A stretch of 64,000 bases of DNA. Origin: Arthrobacter sp. UM1. GTDB taxonomy: Bacteria > Actinomycetota > Actinomycetes > Actinomycetales > Micrococcaceae. The notes beneath the pieces are model-generated. The model searched no databases and was not told the origin of the DNA. It was given only the letters and a program-made list of their open reading frames with translations. The translations under genes and the position numbers were made by a program. Below, one piece after another: positions 19,942 through 28,913 of this stretch (within the stretch, counting starts at the first letter, position 1; each line of letters begins with the position of its first letter). The stretch is from positions 310,001 to 374,000 of the forward strand of contig NZ_JACWAB010000002.1 in assembly GCF_020483305.1 (NCBI RefSeq), read 5' to 3'.

Positions 19942-21492
19942 GTGACTTCCACGATGACCGCCCCCGCACGCCAGCGCACGTACGAGGTCCGCACCTTCGG
20001 GTGCCAGATGAACGTGCATGACTCCGAGCGCATGGCAGGCCTGCTTGAAGAGGCCGGCCTTGCCCCGGTGGCGGACGGACTGGCGGACGTCATCGTGTTC
20101 AACACGTGCGCAGTCCGTGAGAACGCGGACAACAAGCTCTACGGAAACCTCGGGCGCCTCGCTCCCGTCAAGGAGAAGAACCCCGAGCTGCAGATCGCCG
20201 TGGGCGGCTGCCTCGCGCAGAAGGACCAGGACGCCATCGCGGAGAAGGCTCCGTGGGTGGACGTGGTGTTCGGCACGCACAATGTCGGCGCGCTGCCGGC
20301 CCTCCTCGAACGGGCCCGGCACAACAAGAAGGCCGAGGTGGAGATCCTCGAGTCCCTGGACGTTTTCCCGTCCACTCTCCCCACCAAGCGCGAGTCCGCC
20401 TATTCGGGGTGGGTCTCCATCTCCGTGGGCTGCAACAACACCTGCACGTTCTGCATCGTCCCCAGTCTGCGCGGCAAGGAGCGGGACCGCCGTCCCGGGG
20501 AGATCCTCGCGGAGATCGAGGCGCTTGTGGCCAGCGGCGTCGTGGAGGTCACCCTCCTCGGCCAGAACGTGAACTCGTACGGAGTGGAGTTCGGGGATCG
20601 GCTCGCCTTCGGCAAGCTGTTGCGCGCCTGCGGCGAGATCGAGGGGCTGGAGCGGGTCCGCTTCACGAGCCCGCACCCGGCGGCCTTCACTGACGACGTC
20701 ATCGAGGCCATGGCGGAGACCCCCAATGTCATGCCGCAGCTGCACATGCCTCTGCAGTCGGGCTCGGACAAGGTCCTCAAGGACATGCGTCGCTCCTACC
20801 GCTCGGCCAAGTTCCTCCGGATCCTGGAGAAGGTCCGGGACCGGATGCCCCACGCTGCGATCTCCACGGACATCATCGTCGGCTTCCCCGGCGAGACGGA
20901 GGAGGACTTCCAGGAGACGCTCCGCGTCGTTGAGGAGTCCCGTTTCGCCTCCGCGTTCACGTTCCAGTACTCCCAGCGTCCGGGGACGCCTGCGGCGGAC
21001 CTGCCGGACCAGCTGCCCAAGAGCGTGGTCCAGGAGCGCTACGAGCGCCTCATCGCTCTCCAGGACCGCATCTCCCGCGAGGAGAACGAGAAGACGGTCG
21101 GCTCGCGGGTCGAGCTGCTCGTCGCGGAGAACAGCGGCCGGAAGAACGAGGAGACCGGCCGCATGTCCGGGCGGGCGCCGGACCAGCGTCTCGTCCACTT
21201 CACGGTGCCGGAGGGGGCGGAGACGCCGAGGCCGGGCGACATGGTCACGCTCACCATCACTGAGGCGGCCGGTTTCCACCTCCTGGCGGACGTGTCCGCC
21301 GATGACTTCAGCGTTCGCCGCACGCGCGCCGGCGACGCGTGGGACCGCGCCCAGGCAGACTCCTGCGGCATTCCTGCGCAGCCGGGGACCGCGGCGGGGT
21401 CGGTTCCGACGAAAGGCCCGGTGAGCCTCGGCATGCCGGCCATGCCGTCCTCAGCGGGGGCGTCCGCAGGGGCCGCGCCGCACGGGGGCTGA
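19942..21492 (+). CDS. miaB: tRNA-2-methylthio-N6-(isopentenyl)adenosine methylthiotransferase
   Basis: A radical-SAM enzyme that thiomethylates i6A37 in tRNA after MiaA acts. 516 residues: an N-terminal UPF0004 domain with Cys in [15 protein letters not shown] and GGCLAQ, a radical-SAM CxxxCxxC as CNNTCTFC near residue 162, and a C-terminal TRAM domain ([13 protein letters not shown] onward). After TRAM there is a non-conserved tail of about 55 residues rich in Ala/Gly/Pro. The GTG at 19942 was chosen from the leaderless signal; ATG 19954 is the alternative. miaA follows after one base. Confidence 0.97.
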   Translation: MTSTMTAPARQRTYEVRTFGCQMNVHDSERMAGLLEEAGLAPVADGLADVIVFNTCAVRENADNKLYGNLGRLAPVKEKNPELQIAVGGCLAQKDQDAIAEKAPWVDVVFGTHNVGALPALLERARHNKKAEVEILESLDVFPSTLPTKRESAYSGWVSISVGCNNTCTFCIVPSLRGKERDRRPGEILAEIEALVASGVVEVTLLGQNVNSYGVEFGDRLAFGKLLRACGEIEGLERVRFTSPHPAAFTDDVIEAMAETPNVMPQLHMPLQSGSDKVLKDMRRSYRSAKFLRILEKVRDRMPHAAISTDIIVGFPGETEEDFQETLRVVEESRFASAFTFQYSQRPGTPAADLPDQLPKSVVQERYERLIALQDRISREENEKTVGSRVELLVAENSGRKNEETGRMSGRAPDQRLVHFTVPEGAETPRPGDMVTLTITEAAGFHLLADVSADDFSVRRTRAGDAWDRAQADSCGIPAQPGTAAGSVPTKGPVSLGMPAMPSSAGASAGAAPHGG

Positions 21493-21493
21493 C

Positions 21494-22435
21494 GTGGGCG
21501 GCGTCGGGCCGGGGCGGGGCGTCGTCGCCGTCGTCGGTGCAACGGGCACCGGGAAGAGCGATCTGGCCATCGAGATCGCCCGGGCCGTGGGCGGTGAGAT
21601 CGTCAACACGGACTCCATGCAGTTCTACCGGGGCATGGACATCGGCACCGCCAAGCTGGCGCCCGAGGAGCGGGGCGGAATTCCGCACCACCTCCTGGAC
21701 GTGCTGGAGGTGACGGAGGAGGCAAGCGTCGCCGCCTTCCAGGCCGAGGCGGACGCGGCCGTGCGGCAGCTCCTGGACCGCGGGAAGACGCCCGTCCTCG
21801 TCGGCGGGTCGGGACTGTACGTCAGGGCCGCCGTGGACGAGCTCGAGTTCCCTCCGACGGATCCGCAGGTCCGCTCCCGGCTCGAGGAGGAGGCGCGGCG
21901 TCGCGGCATCGGGCCTCTGGCCGAGCGGCTCGCAGCCGTGGACCCCGTGTCAGCCGGGCGGCTCAAGGACGAGCGCCGCATCATCCGCGCGCTCGAGGTC
22001 CACGAGATCACAGGGCGGACCTTCGAGTCCTTCATGCCGCAGCGCCGCTACCTGCGCCCCACGGTGCAGCTCGGCCTCGCCATGGACCGGGCCGAGCTGC
22101 ATGCGAGGCTCGAGCTCCGCATCGAGAGGATGATGCGCGAAGGGCTCGTCGAGGAGGCGAGGCGGCTGTGCGGCCATGGTCTCCGGGAGGCCAGGACGGC
22201 GAGCCGTGCCATCGGATACCGGCAGGCCCTCGAGGTGATCGACGGCACCATGAACGAGGCCGAGGCGGCGGCGTCGACCCTCACGGCCACGCGCCAGTTC
22301 GCGCGCCGCCAGGAGACCTGGTTCCGGGCTGACCCGCGCGTGATCTGGCTGGACGCCACCGCCCCGGACCTCCTCGAGCAGGCCCTTCGCGCGGTGGCGG
22401 ACGGGCTGCCGCACGGCGATACGCTGGTGCCATGA
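21494..22435 (+). CDS. miaA: tRNA dimethylallyltransferase
   Basis: Transfers the dimethylallyl group to A37 of tRNAs reading UNN codons. 313 residues with the P-loop GATGTGKSDLA near residue 15, the catalytic-aspartate segment NTDSMQFYRGMDIGTAK and the conserved FARRQETWFR near the C-terminus. The start is GTG at 21494, directly after the miaB stop. Its stop overlaps dapF by 4 bases (ATGA). The miaB-miaA-dapF-hflX order is the actinobacterial norm. Confidence 0.97.
   Translation: MGGVGPGRGVVAVVGATGTGKSDLAIEIARAVGGEIVNTDSMQFYRGMDIGTAKLAPEERGGIPHHLLDVLEVTEEASVAAFQAEADAAVRQLLDRGKTPVLVGGSGLYVRAAVDELEFPPTDPQVRSRLEEEARRRGIGPLAERLAAVDPVSAGRLKDERRIIRALEVHEITGRTFESFMPQRRYLRPTVQLGLAMDRAELHARLELRIERMMREGLVEEARRLCGHGLREARTASRAIGYRQALEVIDGTMNEAEAAASTLTATRQFARRQETWFRADPRVIWLDATAPDLLEQALRAVADGLPHGDTLVP
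22420..22425 (+). promoter_or_regulatory. Possible -10 (TACGCT) for a leaderless dapF transcript, inside miaA
   Basis: TACGCT ends 6 bases before the dapF ATG and lies within the last codons of miaA. It matches the spacing of the other leaderless candidates, but dapF could equally be read by translational coupling. Confidence 0.3.
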
Positions 22436-23472
22436 CTGCACGCGCGCTGACCCGATTCGCCCTCGGACACGGGACGGGCAATGACTTCGTCCTCCTCACG
22501 GACCCGGAGAACGCGCTGGACCTCCCGGCCGCGCGCGTCGCCGCGTGGTGCGACCGGCGCCGGGGGCTCGGCGGAGACGGGCTCATCCGCGCCGTGCGAA
22601 CCCGCTGCCTCCCGGAGGGAGAAGCGCTGCTGGAGCAGGAGCCGCAGGCCGAGTGGTTCATGGACTATCGCAACGCGGACGGCAGCGTCGCCGAGATGTG
22701 CGGCAACGGAGTGCGCGTCTTCATCCACTATCTGCGGGCGGAAGGGCTCATCGAGCTGGCGGAAGGCGAGGAGATCGTCATCGGAACCCGTGGGGGCGTC
22801 AAGAGCGTGGTGCGCGTGTCGCCGCAGACGGTGGACCCGGAGGCTGCTCCTGACCAGGCCACTTCGGCCCAGACCACTTCGGCCCAGACGGCCTCAGCCC
22901 AGCTCGACTCCGCCCCGGCAGGCCGCGGGGCGGTCGAGCTGGGCGAGGAAGGGCACTACGCCGTCGACCTCGGTCCCTGGACGCTCGCCGAGCCGGAGAC
23001 GGCGGCACAGCGGGGAGCGGATGCGCTCGTCGAGGCGCGAGGCCTCGACATCCCGCGGCCGGGCGTCTCGGTGGACATGGGCAACCCGCACACGGTCGTG
23101 GCGCTGGCGCACGAGGAGGAGCTGGAGCAGCTCGACCTGGCGAGCGCGCCCGGCGTCGAGCCGGCCCCAGCGTCGGGCAGCAACGTCGAGTTCGTCGTCC
23201 CGATGGACGGGGGCGCACAGGAGGGCGTGGGGGAGATCCGGATGAGGGTCTTCGAGCGAGGCGTGGGCGAGACGCTCTCGTGCGGCACAGGCGCCGCCGC
23301 GGCGGCCGCGGCGACTATGTTCTGGGGCGGTGCCGCCGCGCCCAAGCACTGGCTCGTGGACATTCCCGGAGGCCGCGTCCGCGTCTCCTTCCAGGACGCC
23401 GGCAACGGGACGGAGCACGCGGTGCTCGCGGGGCCGGCCGTGATCGTGGCTAGGGGAGACGCCGCACTCTGA
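22432..23472 (+). CDS. dapF: Diaminopimelate epimerase (with internal repeat insertion)
   Basis: Interconverts LL- and meso-diaminopimelate for peptidoglycan and lysine. 346 residues, about 60 longer than classical DapF. The two catalytic cysteines are visible in MCGNGVRVF (residue 90) and SCGTGAAAAAA. Between the two half-domains, at about residues 134-166, lies a low-complexity Thr/Ser/Ala/Gln insertion built on 15-bp DNA repeats. Actinobacterial DapF proteins vary here, so activity is probably kept. The 3' end overlaps the convergent methylase gene by 23 bases. Confidence 0.96.
   Translation: MTARALTRFALGHGTGNDFVLLTDPENALDLPAARVAAWCDRRRGLGGDGLIRAVRTRCLPEGEALLEQEPQAEWFMDYRNADGSVAEMCGNGVRVFIHYLRAEGLIELAEGEEIVIGTRGGVKSVVRVSPQTVDPEAAPDQATSAQTTSAQTASAQLDSAPAGRGAVELGEEGHYAVDLGPWTLAEPETAAQRGADALVEARGLDIPRPGVSVDMGNPHTVVALAHEEELEQLDLASAPGVEPAPASGSNVEFVVPMDGGAQEGVGEIRMRVFERGVGETLSCGTGAAAAAAATMFWGGAAAPKHWLVDIPGGRVRVSFQDAGNGTEHAVLAGPAVIVARGDAAL
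22857..22905 (+). repeat. 15-bp in-frame tandem repeat inside dapF
   Basis: Three imperfect copies of a 15-base unit containing ACTTCGGCCCAGAC encode the TSAQ-TSAQ-ASAQ run in the DapF linker. The first two copies are nearly identical at the DNA level. Confidence 0.75.
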
Positions 23473-24103
23473 GGATCCGGAAGCCCTTGTCCGTGGCGGC
23501 CCGGTCCACAGCGAACCCCTCGCCGAGCGAGCGCTCCAGCCACGCCTGAAGCGAGTCCGAGCCGAGGTTCTTCTGCACGACGAGCCACGCCGTCCCGCCC
23601 CGTGCGAGCCGCGGGAGCCAGGTGAGCAGGATCGTGTGGAGGGCCTCCTTGCCCACGCGGATGGGCGGGTTCGAGTAGATGCGGTCGAACTCCAGGTCCT
23701 CCGCGACGTCCTCCGGCTGTGAGGCCTCGAGAGACAGGCCCGCGGCCTGCGCGTTGCGGCGGGCCAGGTCGAGTGACCGCTCGTTGACGTCGACGGCGAC
23801 GAGCCGCGCGCTCGGGTCCGAGATCCCGGCGGCCAGGATGACGGGCCCCCACCCGCAGCCGATGTCCAGAACCGTCTCTCCGCTGCGGGCGAGAGGCTCC
23901 CACGGGGCGTGCTTCAGCAGGACGGCCGTGCCTTTGTCGATCCCGCCGGGGGAGAAGATCCCGTTGGCCGTCGTCACCGAGAGCCGACGCCCCGCGAGCT
24001 CCACCTCCAGGCGGCGCTCCCTCGCGGGCCCCTCGGGAGAGGTGAAGTAGTGCTGCGGCGAGGAGCCGCTCTTCGCTGTGGCGCGGGGATCCGAGTTGGG
24101 CAT
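23450..24103 (-). CDS. Class I SAM-dependent methyltransferase (RsmC/RlmG-like)
   Basis: A 217-residue single methyltransferase domain. The SAM motif I is VLDIGCGWGPV near residue 80, acidic motif II is VAVDVN, and the catalytic NPPI motif (SNPPIRVGKEAL) near residue 141 marks N-methylation of guanine or adenine in rRNA by RsmC-type enzymes. The N-terminal duplicated domain of E. coli RsmC is absent. It is transcribed opposite to its neighbours and overlaps the end of dapF by 23 bases. A TACGAT -10 lies 6 bases before its ATG. Which base it methylates is not known. Confidence 0.88.
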   Translation of the reverse strand: MPNSDPRATAKSGSSPQHYFTSPEGPARERRLEVELAGRRLSVTTANGIFSPGGIDKGTAVLLKHAPWEPLARSGETVLDIGCGWGPVILAAGISDPSARLVAVDVNERSLDLARRNAQAAGLSLEASQPEDVAEDLEFDRIYSNPPIRVGKEALHTILLTWLPRLARGGTAWLVVQKNLGSDSLQAWLERSLGEGFAVDRAATDKGFRILRVRRLP

Positions 24104-24109
24104 GGGTCC

Positions 24110-24115
24110 ATCGTA
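24110..24115 (-). promoter_or_regulatory. Possible -10 (TACGAT) for a leaderless methylase transcript
   Basis: On the minus strand TACGAT ends 6 bases before the ATG at 24103. Together with the hairpin at 24130-24155 it forms a divergent control region shared with hflX. Confidence 0.5.
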
Positions 24116-24129
24116 TCCAGCCCCGCTTC

Positions 24130-24155
24130 GAGTGATAGAGTTTTCTCAATCACTC
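24130..24155 (+). promoter_or_regulatory. AT-rich hairpin/palindrome between methylase gene and hflX
   Basis: Arms GAGTGATAGAG (24130-24140) and CTCAATCACTC (24145-24155) pair with one mismatch around a TTTT loop. This is unusually AT-rich for the region. It sits between divergent genes, so it could be an operator or an RNA hairpin in the hflX leader. No regulator is known to me for this sequence. Confidence 0.6.
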
Positions 24156-24260
24156 TTCGGCGGTGAGCGAATCGCCGTCGTTCCCGAGGGGGAGGAGCCT
24201 AGGATGGTACGCAGGCTCGGTTCGCCCGAGACCCACTCTCACCCACATGCAAAGGACACA

Positions 24261-25793
24261 GTGACCCACACCAGCAGCCATGACGAGCGGGACGGCCGGG
24301 ATCCCGTCGAGCGGATCCTCGCGTCCGAGGACTCGGGGCGGGGAAGCATCTTCCGGGACGGCCGCGCCCAGGCGCTCAGCGACCTCTCGCGGGAGCACTC
24401 CGAGGCGGACGGCGCCCAGGAGGACCTTGCCGATCGCCGCGCCCTCCGCCGCGTCGCGGGCCTGTCCACGGAGCTCGAGGACGTCACCGAGGTCGAGTAC
24501 CGCCAGCTGCGCCTCGAGCGCGTGGTCCTCGCGGGCCTCTGGACGGACGGGACGGTCGCGGAGGCGGAGAACTCCCTGCGCGAGCTCGCCGCCCTCGCCG
24601 AGACGGCGGGCTCCGAGGTGCTCGACGGCGTGGTCCAGCGCCGCACCAAACCGGATCCCGGCACGTTCCTTGGCTCGGGCAAGGCGGAGGAGCTGAAGGG
24701 CATTGTGGCGGAGACAGGCGCTGACACGGTGATCGTGGACGCCGAGCTCTCCCCGTCCCAGCGCCGCGGCCTCGAGGACGTGGTCCAGGTCAAGGTCATC
24801 GACAGGACCGCGCTCATCCTCGACATCTTCGCCCAGCACGCCAAGTCCCGTGAGGGCAAGGCGCAGGTGGAGCTCGCGCAGATGGAGTACATGATCCCGC
24901 GCCTGCGCGGCTGGGGCGAGTCCCTGTCCCGTCAGGCCGGCGGTCGCGTCGGCGCAGCCGGCGGCGGCATCGGCTCCCGCGGTCCCGGCGAGACGAAGAT
25001 CGAGCTGGACCGCCGCCGCATCCGCGCCCGGATGGCCAAGCTCAAGCGCGAGATCGCGGGGATGAAGCCCGCTCGCGAGGCCAAGCGCGCCAACCGCAAG
25101 CGCAACGCGGTGCCCGCCGTGGCCATCGCGGGCTACACGAACGCAGGCAAGTCCTCGCTCCTCAACCGCCTGACCCACGCGGGGGCGCTCGTGGAGAACG
25201 CGCTCTTCGCCACGCTCGATCCCACGGTCCGCCATGCGCAGACCGAGGACGGCATCGGCTACACGCTGGCGGACACCGTCGGGTTCGTCCGCTCGCTGCC
25301 CACCCAGCTCGTCGAGGCCTTCCGCTCCACGCTCGAGGAAGTCGCGGACGCGGACGTCATCCTGCACGTGGTGGACGCCTCGCACCCGGACCCCGAGGGC
25401 CAGATCTCCGCGGTCCGGCAGGTGCTCGCCGAGGTGGACGCCCAGAACATCCCGGAGATCATCGTCCTCAACAAGGCGGACGCGGCGGACCCGATCGTCG
25501 TCGGGCGCCTGCGCAACCGGGAGCGCTCCAGCGTGGTCGTCTCCGCTCGCACCGGCGAGGGGATCGAGGAGCTCGAGCGGCGGATCTCCGAGGCGATTCC
25601 CCGCCCGAACGTGACCATGGAGCTCCTCATCCCGTACACCGAGGGGGCAGCGCTCGCGCGGCTTCACGGGGACGACGCCGAGATCCTGGACCAGGAGCAC
25701 CTCGAGAGCGGAACGCGGGTCCTCGTGCGGGTGAGGGAGTCCCTCGCGGCCTCGATGGAGCGGTTCGCCACGAGCGCGCCGTCGGCGTCCTGA
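24261..25793 (+). CDS. hflX: GTPase HflX
   Basis: A ribosome-associated GTPase that splits stalled or hibernating ribosomes under stress. About 510 residues. The N-terminal HflX domain includes DPGTFLGSGKAEEL and the Gly-rich linker GGRVGAAGGGIGSRGPGETK. The GTPase domain has G1 GYTNAGKSSLLN, G2/G3 TLDPTVRH and DTVGFVRSLP, and G4 NKAD. I chose GTG 24261, just after AAAGGA at 24251-24256; the frame stays open upstream to 24078 with ATG 24204 as an alternative. It is placed after miaA-dapF and before the DinG-like helicase. Confidence 0.95.
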   Translation: MTHTSSHDERDGRDPVERILASEDSGRGSIFRDGRAQALSDLSREHSEADGAQEDLADRRALRRVAGLSTELEDVTEVEYRQLRLERVVLAGLWTDGTVAEAENSLRELAALAETAGSEVLDGVVQRRTKPDPGTFLGSGKAEELKGIVAETGADTVIVDAELSPSQRRGLEDVVQVKVIDRTALILDIFAQHAKSREGKAQVELAQMEYMIPRLRGWGESLSRQAGGRVGAAGGGIGSRGPGETKIELDRRRIRARMAKLKREIAGMKPAREAKRANRKRNAVPAVAIAGYTNAGKSSLLNRLTHAGALVENALFATLDPTVRHAQTEDGIGYTLADTVGFVRSLPTQLVEAFRSTLEEVADADVILHVVDASHPDPEGQISAVRQVLAEVDAQNIPEIIVLNKADAADPIVVGRLRNRERSSVVVSARTGEGIEELERRISEAIPRPNVTMELLIPYTEGAALARLHGDDAEILDQEHLESGTRVLVRVRESLAASMERFATSAPSAS

Positions 25794-25802
25794 GGCTCCG
25801 CT

Positions 25803-27851
25803 GTGCCGTCGCCTGAGTCGCGCGCCCTCGAGCTGCTGGGCATCGCCGTCGAAGAGCTCGGCGGCAGCCGGCGCGAGGGGCAGGAGGAGATGGCGTCCGC
25901 CGTCGCGCGGGCGCTCTCCCGGAGGGAGCACCTCCTCGTCCAGGCGGGCACGGGCACGGGCAAGTCGCTCGGCTACCTCGTGCCGCTCCTCGCCCACGCG
26001 CAGCGGGAGGAGCTGCCGATGGTCATCGCGACGGCGACGCTCGCGCTCCAGGCGCAGATCGTCCGCCGAGACGTCCCTCGGCTGCTCGAGGCCGTGGGGC
26101 CGCACCTCGCGAGGGACGTGGACGTGGCCCTGCTCAAGGGCCGCTCGAACTACGTCTGCCTCAACAAGCTCGAGGGCGGCTACCCGGAGGACGAGCAGGA
26201 CGCGCTCTTCGACGATCCGGAGGAGTCCGCCGCCCAGCACCCGGACGGGCCCCGGATCACGGGCATGAAGACGTATTCGAGCGGCACGAGCCGGCTCGGC
26301 GAGGAGGTCCAGCGCCTGCGCGAGTGGGCCGAGGAGACGGAGACCGGGGACCGCGACGAGCTGGTCCCGGGCGTCTCCAACCAGGCCTGGCGGCAGGTCT
26401 CCGTGACCGCGCAGGAGTGCATGGGCGCCCAGCGCTGCCCCCTCGCCGAGCAGTGCTTCAGCGAGCGGGCCCGCGAGGAGGCCTCCAACGCGGACATCGT
26501 CATCACCAACCACGCGCTGCTCGCGATCTCTGCGTTCGAGGGCATCTCGGTCCTCCCGGACTACTCCGCGGTGGTCATCGACGAGGCGCACGAGCTCCAG
26601 GACCGCGTCACGACGGCGGTGACCGGCTCCCTCACCTCCGCCATGATCGCCGCGGCGGCGAGCGGCGCCCGCAAGGCCTCGAAGGTCGACGACGAGCCGC
26701 TGGCCGGTGCGGCGGAGGCGCTGCAGGTAGAGCTCTCCCTGCTCGAGGAGGGGCTCCTCCCGCAGGGGCTCTCCCGCTCCGGCGAAGGCGCCGTGGCGAT
26801 GGTCCGCGACGCCGCCCGCGCCCTCCTCACGGACCTCAAGCCCGCGCAGGGAGAGGACGGCGACGGCGCCGCTCAGATGGCCCGCTCGCGCGTCCAGGAG
26901 GTCTTCCAGGCGGCGGAGCGAGTGCTGGCGGCGGGCCAGTCGGGCGAGGTGCTGTGGGTGACCCGCCCGAGCGAGTACACGCCGGGTCAGGGCTACTCCT
27001 CAGATCCCACGGCCGCCGCGACCCTCAACGTGGCCCCGGTCTCCGTGGCCATGAAGCTGCGGGACGGGCTGTTCGACGGCCACACGGTGGTGCTCACGAG
27101 CGCCACGCTCACCGTGGGCGGCAGCTTCGACGCCGTGGCCGGGGACCTCGGCCTGGCGGGGCCCGGCGCGCCCCCGTACGAGGAGATCGACGTCGGCTCG
27201 CCCTTCAACTACGCGAAGCAGGGCATCCTCTACGTTCCGAGGCACCTGCCGAAGCCGTCCATGCACGCCTCCGCCGAGACGCGCGAGGAGCTGCTTCGGC
27301 TCATCAAGGCCTCAGGCGGAGGGGCGCTCGGCCTCTTCTCCTCGAAGCGGGCCGCCCAGGAGGCCGCGGAGTGGATCCGCGAGCGGGTGGACGTCGAGGT
27401 CCTGTGCCAGGGGGACGGCTCGACGGCGGCGCTCGTCACCCAGTTCGCCGAAGAGGAGTCCACGTGCCTCTTCGGCACCATGACGCTCTGGCAGGGCGTG
27501 GACGTCCCGGGCTCGAGCTGCCGGCTCGTGGTCATCGACCGCATTCCCTTCCCACGGCCAGACGACCCGATGGCGACGGCGCGCTCCCGCGCCATCGCCC
27601 GGTCCGGCGGAAACGGTTTCATGCGGGTGGCGGCGGCGACGGCGGCCACCAAGCTGGCCCAGGGCGTGGGCCGGCTCATCCGCTCGACGGGGGACAAGGG
27701 CGTCGTCGCGATCCTCGACTCCCGCCTGCGGACGGAGCGCTACGGGCAGTACCTGCTGCGCTCGCTTCCGCCGCTCTGGCCGACCGAGAACCTCGCCATT
27801 GTGGAAGGCGCGCTCTCGCGCCTGGCCGCAGAGGCGGCGTCCGGGGACTGA
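25803..27851 (+). CDS. ATP-dependent DNA helicase, DinG/XPD family
   Basis: A 682-residue superfamily 2 helicase, probably acting 5'-3' on repair intermediates. Walker A is AGTGTGKSLGYL near residue 47, the DEAH box is VIDEAHEL near 260, and the late motif is GVGRLIRSTGDKG. Four cysteines spaced like the XPD/DinG iron-sulphur cluster appear in the region YVCLNKL ... CMGAQRCPLAEQC (residues about 118-218). GTG 25803 follows the hflX stop by 9 bases. It converges with lexA. No SOS box is seen before it. Confidence 0.93.
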   Translation: MPSPESRALELLGIAVEELGGSRREGQEEMASAVARALSRREHLLVQAGTGTGKSLGYLVPLLAHAQREELPMVIATATLALQAQIVRRDVPRLLEAVGPHLARDVDVALLKGRSNYVCLNKLEGGYPEDEQDALFDDPEESAAQHPDGPRITGMKTYSSGTSRLGEEVQRLREWAEETETGDRDELVPGVSNQAWRQVSVTAQECMGAQRCPLAEQCFSERAREEASNADIVITNHALLAISAFEGISVLPDYSAVVIDEAHELQDRVTTAVTGSLTSAMIAAAASGARKASKVDDEPLAGAAEALQVELSLLEEGLLPQGLSRSGEGAVAMVRDAARALLTDLKPAQGEDGDGAAQMARSRVQEVFQAAERVLAAGQSGEVLWVTRPSEYTPGQGYSSDPTAAATLNVAPVSVAMKLRDGLFDGHTVVLTSATLTVGGSFDAVAGDLGLAGPGAPPYEEIDVGSPFNYAKQGILYVPRHLPKPSMHASAETREELLRLIKASGGGALGLFSSKRAAQEAAEWIRERVDVEVLCQGDGSTAALVTQFAEEESTCLFGTMTLWQGVDVPGSSCRLVVIDRIPFPRPDDPMATARSRAIARSGGNGFMRVAAATAATKLAQGVGRLIRSTGDKGVVAILDSRLRTERYGQYLLRSLPPLWPTENLAIVEGALSRLAAEAASGD

Positions 27852-27862
27852 GTCCGGACCGG

Positions 27863-27876
27863 ACGCCCGAGGGCGT
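27863..27876. terminator. Weak hairpin between convergent dinG-like gene and lexA
   Basis: ACGCCC (27863-27868) can pair with GGGCGT (27871-27876), but the loop is only two bases. No T tract. The assignment rests mainly on position between convergent genes. Confidence 0.3.
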
Positions 27877-27903
27877 GAGTCGAGCGTCTCTGGGCTGAGC
27901 GGC

Positions 27904-28656
27904 TCAGAGCGAGCGCATGACCGAGACGACCTTGCCCATGATGACGGCGTGGTCTCCGAGGATGGGCTCGTACTGGGAGTTCTGGGGCAGGAGCCACGTG
28001 TGGCCGTCCCGCTGGCGGAAGGTCTTGACCGTGGCCTCGTCGTCCAGCAGGGCGGCGACGATGTCACCGTTCGACGCCGTCGGCTGGCGGCGGACCACGA
28101 TCCAGTCCCCGTCGCAGATCGCCGCGTCCACCATCGAGTCTCCGCGCACCTGGAGCATGAAGAGCTCGCCGTGGCCCACGAGCTGGCGGGGGAGGGAGAT
28201 GACATCTTCCACGTTCTGCTCTGCCGTGATCGGGCCGCCAGCCGCGATGCGGCCGACGAGCGGCACGGGCACTCCCTCGCCGGAACTCGCGTAGCTCGGC
28301 TCCGAGGCGTTCGAAGACGCCCCGCTCGCCGCGCCGCCCTCGATGACGCCCAGGCCGGAGGCCTCCGCACGAGGAGGCTCTGAAGCCTGGGGGGCTCCTG
28401 TGCTCTTCTCCAGCTCCAGAGGCTTCAGGACCTCGATGGAGCGGGGGCGGTTCTCCGGCCGGCGGATGTAGCCGAGGTCCACGAGCCGCTTCAGCTGGTA
28501 GTTGACCGAGGAGGTGGACGTCAGCCCGGTGGCCTGCCCGATGTCTCGCAGAGACGGTGCGAAGCCGTTCACCGCGTGGAAGGTCTGCAGACACTCCATG
28601 ACGGCTCGCTGAGTCGAGGTCAGCGCCTTGGGGGCGCGAGCGGCGTCTTGGGCCAT
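27904..28656 (-). CDS. lexA: SOS repressor LexA
   Basis: A repressor of the DNA-damage regulon that cleaves itself when RecA filaments form. 250 residues: an N-terminal winged helix ([37 protein letters not shown]), a linker of about 50 residues that is longer and more Ser/Ala/Glu-rich than in E. coli, the Ala-Gly cleavage site in [13 protein letters not shown], the catalytic serine in [10 protein letters not shown] and the lysine in EATVKTF. AAGGAG precedes the ATG at a good distance. LexA boxes in the divergent region indicate autoregulation. Confidence 0.98.
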   Translation of the reverse strand: MAQDAARAPKALTSTQRAVMECLQTFHAVNGFAPSLRDIGQATGLTSTSSVNYQLKRLVDLGYIRRPENRPRSIEVLKPLELEKSTGAPQASEPPRAEASGLGVIEGGAASGASSNASEPSYASSGEGVPVPLVGRIAAGGPITAEQNVEDVISLPRQLVGHGELFMLQVRGDSMVDAAICDGDWIVVRRQPTASNGDIVAALLDDEATVKTFRQRDGHTWLLPQNSQYEPILGDHAVIMGKVVSVMRSL

Positions 28657-28724
28657 GGATGCGTCTCCTTAGAGTGTCCACCCCGCCCTGTTCTCTTGAT
28701 CGTGGCGGATGCACCCAGCCTACG

Positions 28725-28740
28725 GCGAACGGGTGTTCGA
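28725..28740. promoter_or_regulatory. LexA box (lexA-proximal)
   Basis: GCGAAC-GGGT-GTTCGA, one mismatch from the palindromic TCGAAC-N4-GTTCGA consensus, 69 bases before the lexA ATG. It probably serves autoregulation. Confidence 0.85.
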
Positions 28741-28741
28741 A

Positions 28742-28790
28742 TCAAACATATTTTCGAATGCCTCTGGACATCCTTCGAACACCAGTGCTA
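28742..28790. promoter_or_regulatory. Two degenerate LexA-like half-sites
   Basis: TCAAAC-ATAT-TTTCGA (28742-28757) and TCGAAC-ACCA-GTGCTA (28775-28790) each keep one good half-site. They lie between the two strong boxes and may aid cooperative binding or be remnants. Confidence 0.45.
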
Positions 28791-28801
28791 AAACTGATGT
28801 A

Positions 28802-28817
28802 TCGAACAGGTGTTCGA
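28802..28817. promoter_or_regulatory. LexA box (LysM-gene proximal)
   Basis: A perfect palindrome TCGAAC-AGGT-GTTCGA, 96 bases before the LysM-protein ATG. It is positioned to make that gene damage-inducible. Confidence 0.9.
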
Positions 28818-28913
28818 ACACCGTGGCTCGCCACGCTCCGCCTGTTCGAGGCGCCGATGACCGGCGCAGCCCCGGCACCTCGCCGGGGCACAGGAGAAAG
28901 GGAACGCAGGACA

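Noticed and set aside
24078-24260. Earlier HflX starts (24078 or ATG 24204)
   Set aside because: They run through the divergent promoter and the AT-rich hairpin, and lack the AAAGGA ribosome site found before 24261.
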